64,000 nucleotides of DNA from Oceanicola sp. (GTDB lineage Bacteria > Pseudomonadota > Alphaproteobacteria > Rhodobacterales > Rhodobacteraceae): positions 846,011 through 910,010 of the forward strand of contig CP051231.1 in assembly GCA_017792405.1 (NCBI GenBank). The letters are read 5' to 3'. The position numbers and the translations under genes are program-made. The notes beneath the pieces were generated by a model that saw only the letters and a program-made list of their open reading frames with translations, searched no databases and was not told where the DNA came from. The number at the start of each line of letters is the position of its first letter. Positions within the stretch are counted from its first letter, which is position 1. Below, piece after piece: positions 60,923-64,000 of this stretch.

Positions 60923-63490
60923 TTGCAGAAACCGACCCAGATCGCCGGATTTACAGAGATCACCGCCACCGCGACGATGGCGTCCTCGACCCATGGCGGA
61001 CGGGCGAAATGCCTGCAACGGTTGATCCGGCTGGGCCTGCCGGTGCCTCATACGGTGGCGCTTTCCTTCGGCGCAGTGAAGGGGCTGGCCTCTGGCCTCG
61101 GGTTTGACGTGGCGCAGCTGCTGGCGACCTTTGGCGAGCGCTCGCTGCTCTGCGTGCGCCCCTCCAGCCAGGACCCGGATTGGGGCGGGCCGGGCGCGAT
61201 CCTGAACATCGGGATGAACGACCGGCGGCATCTGGAACTGAGCCAGACCCACGGCGAAGACGCCGCCTCGGTGCTCTACCTGCGGTTCATCCAGAGCTAT
61301 GCGGTGCATGTGGCCCGGCTCGATGCCGATGCCTTCGACCTGACCGATACCGATGCGACCGAGCGGCTGAAACAGGCGCTGATCATCTATGAGGAAGAGG
61401 CCGACGAGCCGTTTCCGCAGGATGCGGAGGTGCAGCTGACCGAGGTTCTGCGCTCGATGGCGCGGGCCTGGGAGGGCACGACCGCAAGGCTGCTGCGGCA
61501 GGCGCGCGGGGCGCCGCCTGACGCGGGGCTGGGCCTTGTGGTGCAGGAGATGGCGCTGGGTGTGGGGCCGGGCGAGAGCGGCTCGGGCGTGATCCGCTTT
61601 GTCGATCAGGTGACAGGCGTGCGCCGGGTTTCGGGCCGTTACCTGCGGCAGAGCTTTTTGCGCGATGCGTTGGAGGCGGGCGGCGGGGCGCTTTACCTGC
61701 TGGAAGACCCGCGCGGGCCATCACTTGAGGCCGAACAGCCGGAGATCTTCGACCGGCTTACCGAGATGGCCGAGACCTGCCGCGCCAGGCTGCGCGAGGA
61801 GATGGAGATTGAGTTCACGCTGGAGCGCGGCAAGCTGCGCGTGCTCGATGCGGTTCGCGTCAGCCGCAGCCCGCGCGCGGCGCTGAAGATCGCCGTGGCC
61901 TTGGCCGAAGAGGGGATCATCGCCCGCGAGGAGGCGGTGCTGCGGGTCGAGCCGCGTGCGCTGCCCGAGCTGCTGCACCCGCAGGTGGACCCGAAGGCCA
62001 AGCGCGACGTGGTGGTGCGCGGCATTGCCGCCAGCCCCGGCGGCGCCATCGGCAAGCTGGTGTTCTCGGCCCATGCGGCGCAATCCCACGCCGCGCAGGG
62101 CGAGCCCTGCGTGCTGGTGCGCCGCGAGACCACGCCGGAAGACATTCGTGGCATGCATGTGGCCAACGGCATCCTCACGGAGCGCGGCGGGATGACGAGC
62201 CATGCCGCCGTGATCGCCCGCGGCCTCGGGCTGCCCTGCATCGTGGGCGCCAGCGGCATAAGGCTTTCGACCTCCAAGAAGACGCTGCGCACGGTGGACG
62301 GGCGGGTGCTGAAGGAGGGCGACCTCGTGACCATCGACGGCTCGACCGGCGAGGTGCTGGCGGGCGAGGTCGACATGCTGGAGCCGGCGCTGGATGACAG
62401 CTTTCAGTCGCTGCTCGATTGGGCCGATGAGGCGCGGGACATCGGCATTCGTGCCAATGCCGACACGCCGGCCGACGCGCAGACGGCGCGGATGTTCAAG
62501 GCCGAGGGGATTGGCCTCTGCCGGACCGAGCACATGTTCTTCGAAGAGGGGCGCATGATGGTCATGCGCGAGATGATCTTCGCCGATACCGAAGAAGATC
62601 GCCGCGCCGCGCTCGACCAGTTGCTGCCGATGCAGCGCGAGGATTTTACCCAACTGTTCGGGATCATGGTGGGCCAGCCGGTGTGCATCCGGCTGTTCGA
62701 CCCGCCGCTGCACGAGTTTCTGCCCTCCGACCGTGAGGGCGCGCGGGCGCTGGCGGAGGCGCTGAGCCTGCCGGTGAGCGACGTGATGCACCGGGTCGAG
62801 GCGCTGACAGAGTTCAACCCCATGCTGGGCCTGCGTGGTGTGCGGCTGGGCGTGACCGTGCCCGAGATTTACGACATGCAGGCGCGCGCGATCTTCGAGG
62901 CGACGGTGGCTGTGGGCCGCAAGGGCGCCCATGTGGTGCCCGAGATCATGCTGCCGCTGGTCAGCGCCCGCCGCGAAGTGGAACTGCTGAAGACCCGGAT
63001 AGACGGGGTGGCGGCCGCGGTGCGCAACGAGACCGGCGCGGACTTTGACTACCGCCTCGGCGTGATGGTCGAGACCCCGCGTGCCGCGCTGCGGGCGGGC
63101 GACATTGCCGGGCATGCGACCTTCCTCAGCTTCGGTACCAACGACCTGACGCAGATGACCTATGGCCTCAGCCGCGACGATGCGGGCAAGTTCATGGGCG
63201 CCTATGTGCAGCAGCAGGTCTACCCGGAAGATCCGTTTCATACCCTCGATCAGGAGGGGGTGGGCGAGCTGCTGATGCTGGGCGCCGAGCGGGCACGGGC
63301 GGCGCGGCCCGGCGTGACGCTCTCGGTCTGTGGCGAGCATGGCGGCGACCCCGACACCATCGCCTTCTGCCGCGAGGCGGGGTTCGACTACGTATCCTGC
63401 TCGCCTTTTCGCGTTCCGGTTGCCAGATTGGCCGCCGCGCACCTCGCGATTCGCGATCAGGTGGGCGACGAGCCGACAGGGCTCCGTTAA
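60923..63490 (+). CDS. Pyruvate, phosphate dikinase-like protein with divergent ATP-grasp domain
   Basis: An 855-residue PPDK paralogue. The phosphohistidine domain (GGMTSHAAVIARGLGLPCI, catalytic His) and the PEP/pyruvate barrel (FGTNDLTQMTYGLSRDD, LSVCGEHGGDP with catalytic Cys) are intact. The N-terminal ATP domain is altered: HGGRAKCLQRL replaces GGKGANLAEM, and VRPSSQDPDWGGPGAIL replaces VRSGARASMPGMMDT. TTG start at 60923 after AAAGGA. Might act on PEP without classic ATP chemistry. Confidence 0.85.
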   Translation: MQKPTQIAGFTEITATATMASSTHGGRAKCLQRLIRLGLPVPHTVALSFGAVKGLASGLGFDVAQLLATFGERSLLCVRPSSQDPDWGGPGAILNIGMNDRRHLELSQTHGEDAASVLYLRFIQSYAVHVARLDADAFDLTDTDATERLKQALIIYEEEADEPFPQDAEVQLTEVLRSMARAWEGTTARLLRQARGAPPDAGLGLVVQEMALGVGPGESGSGVIRFVDQVTGVRRVSGRYLRQSFLRDALEAGGGALYLLEDPRGPSLEAEQPEIFDRLTEMAETCRARLREEMEIEFTLERGKLRVLDAVRVSRSPRAALKIAVALAEEGIIAREEAVLRVEPRALPELLHPQVDPKAKRDVVVRGIAASPGGAIGKLVFSAHAAQSHAAQGEPCVLVRRETTPEDIRGMHVANGILTERGGMTSHAAVIARGLGLPCIVGASGIRLSTSKKTLRTVDGRVLKEGDLVTIDGSTGEVLAGEVDMLEPALDDSFQSLLDWADEARDIGIRANADTPADAQTARMFKAEGIGLCRTEHMFFEEGRMMVMREMIFADTEEDRRAALDQLLPMQREDFTQLFGIMVGQPVCIRLFDPPLHEFLPSDREGARALAEALSLPVSDVMHRVEALTEFNPMLGLRGVRLGVTVPEIYDMQARAIFEATVAVGRKGAHVVPEIMLPLVSARREVELLKTRIDGVAAAVRNETGADFDYRLGVMVETPRAALRAGDIAGHATFLSFGTNDLTQMTYGLSRDDAGKFMGAYVQQQVYPEDPFHTLDQEGVGELLMLGAERARAARPGVTLSVCGEHGGDPDTIAFCREAGFDYVSCSPFRVPVARLAAAHLAIRDQVGDEPTGLR

Positions 63491-63658
63491 GATTTTCTGC
63501 AACAATCGGGGCCGATTGGTCACGAAACGGAAACAATCTGGGCAAAACCGCGCCTATCGGTCGCGGTTGGTCCCCACGGGGTAGACAGGCCGTTGTGTCA
63601 TCCGCTAAGCGCCCCCTCGGCTTGGCACGAGCCTGGGACGTGCTGCGAATACGAGACG

Positions 63659-64000
63659 ATGATGCTGAACCTGCGCCGGAATATGCCCGCGCTGGTCGTC
63701 ACCTTTTTGAGCCTGACGACCGCGACCGCCCCCGCCCACGCTGAAACCGTGATGTCGACCTCCACCGTTCCGACGGAAGTGATCGAGGCCACGGCCCCCG
63801 CCGATCCGGCGCTGGACCGTCAGCTGGATGCCCTTCTGGGCCGCGAGCGTAAGGCATTTCAGGCGGTGAGCGGCAAGCGGATCAAGCGGCTCGCCACCAC
63901 CCCGCGCAGCAGCTTCGGCACCCCCGGCACGATCAAGGTCAGCTACAGCCGCGACTGGATCGATGGGCAGCCGGCCCGCAAGGGCGGCGCCGAATGGGCC
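63659..64000 (+). CDS. Cell-wall hydrolase, SleB-like (3' part outside window)
   Basis: The 114 visible residues have a signal peptide (MPALVVTFLSLTTATAPAHA) and a linker, ending RDWIDGQPARKGGAEWA, the segment that precedes the catalytic SleB domain in Rhodobacterales proteins of this family. The hydrolase domain itself lies beyond the edge, so the identification is by context and this short motif. ATG at 63662 is also possible. Confidence 0.65.
   Translation, partial: MMLNLRRNMPALVVTFLSLTTATAPAHAETVMSTSTVPTEVIEATAPADPALDRQLDALLGRERKAFQAVSGKRIKRLATTPRSSFGTPGTIKVSYSRDWIDGQPARKGGAEWA

Noticed and set aside
61721..63523. A 600-codon minus-strand open frame
   Set aside because: Antisense shadow of the PPDK-like gene, whose own frame carries intact catalytic motifs.

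Overview
The window is a dense, high-GC stretch of an alphaproteobacterial chromosome, most likely a member of the Rhodobacteraceae (Roseobacter group). Evidence: the nrdR-ribD / ribE-ribB-ribH-nusB cluster, a 2Fe-2S protein very like Rhodobacter ferredoxin VI, rluD next to rpoH, an MmcB-type protein, a SAM-II riboswitch before metZ, GTTC-N7-GTTC LexA boxes, and a tRNA-His with no G-1 and with A73, a known alphaproteobacterial peculiarity.

Layout. 0-11 kb: an intradiol dioxygenase cut by the left edge, yjbQ, then nrdR-ribD and ribE-(hypothetical)-ribB-ribH-nusB, with three capsule genes (KpsS-, KpsD/Wza- and KpsC-like) on the opposite strand between ribD and ribE. 11-19 kb: small envelope proteins, a ClpP-like periplasmic protein, a coiled-coil membrane protein, a strong candidate for a 6S-like RNA, mmcB, a MarR-GNAT fusion, tRNA-His, and rluD divergent from a DUF6476 gene with overlapping start codons. 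19-24 kb: rpoH with a sigma-32-like promoter, then psd-pssA-pmtA, which together would make phosphatidylserine, phosphatidylethanolamine and phosphatidylcholine. 24-32 kb: pepF, a peptidoglycan-binding lipoprotein, a small SOS-box gene that is only the C-terminal OB domain of DnaE2/ImuC, ferredoxin, purD and xseA.

32-43 kb: an AlkB-like di-iron membrane enzyme, a Stv-like adhesin domain protein, ftsY, MgtC, an amino-acid ABC transporter lacking an ATPase, an EamA transporter, ispZ, a delta-class carbonic anhydrase and a TauE/SafE transporter. 42.9-44.2 kb is a low-GC island holding one PLD-nuclease-like gene fused 5 bp behind a GST gene. 44-55 kb: hydrolase, PAP2 phosphatase, a second atypical-composition gene (SF0329 family), SAM-II riboswitch plus attenuator and metZ, folE2, GNAT plus fatty-acid desaturase, purU, trkH. 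55-64 kb: a SPOR-domain pseudo-protease, glyQ-DUF6446-glyS with an unusual insertion in glyS, a PPDK paralogue and a cell-wall hydrolase cut by the right edge.

Most distinctive: the SOS-controlled DnaE2 C-terminal mini-gene; a ~138 bp element with 18-19 bp terminal inverted repeats present twice in opposite orientation; helically phased TGTGCATC repeats found both before nrdR and in a convergent intergenic gap; the 6S-like RNA; and the PLD island. No CRISPR array, rRNA, complete insertion sequence or integrase was seen. All family assignments come from reading the translated sequence; no database search was run.
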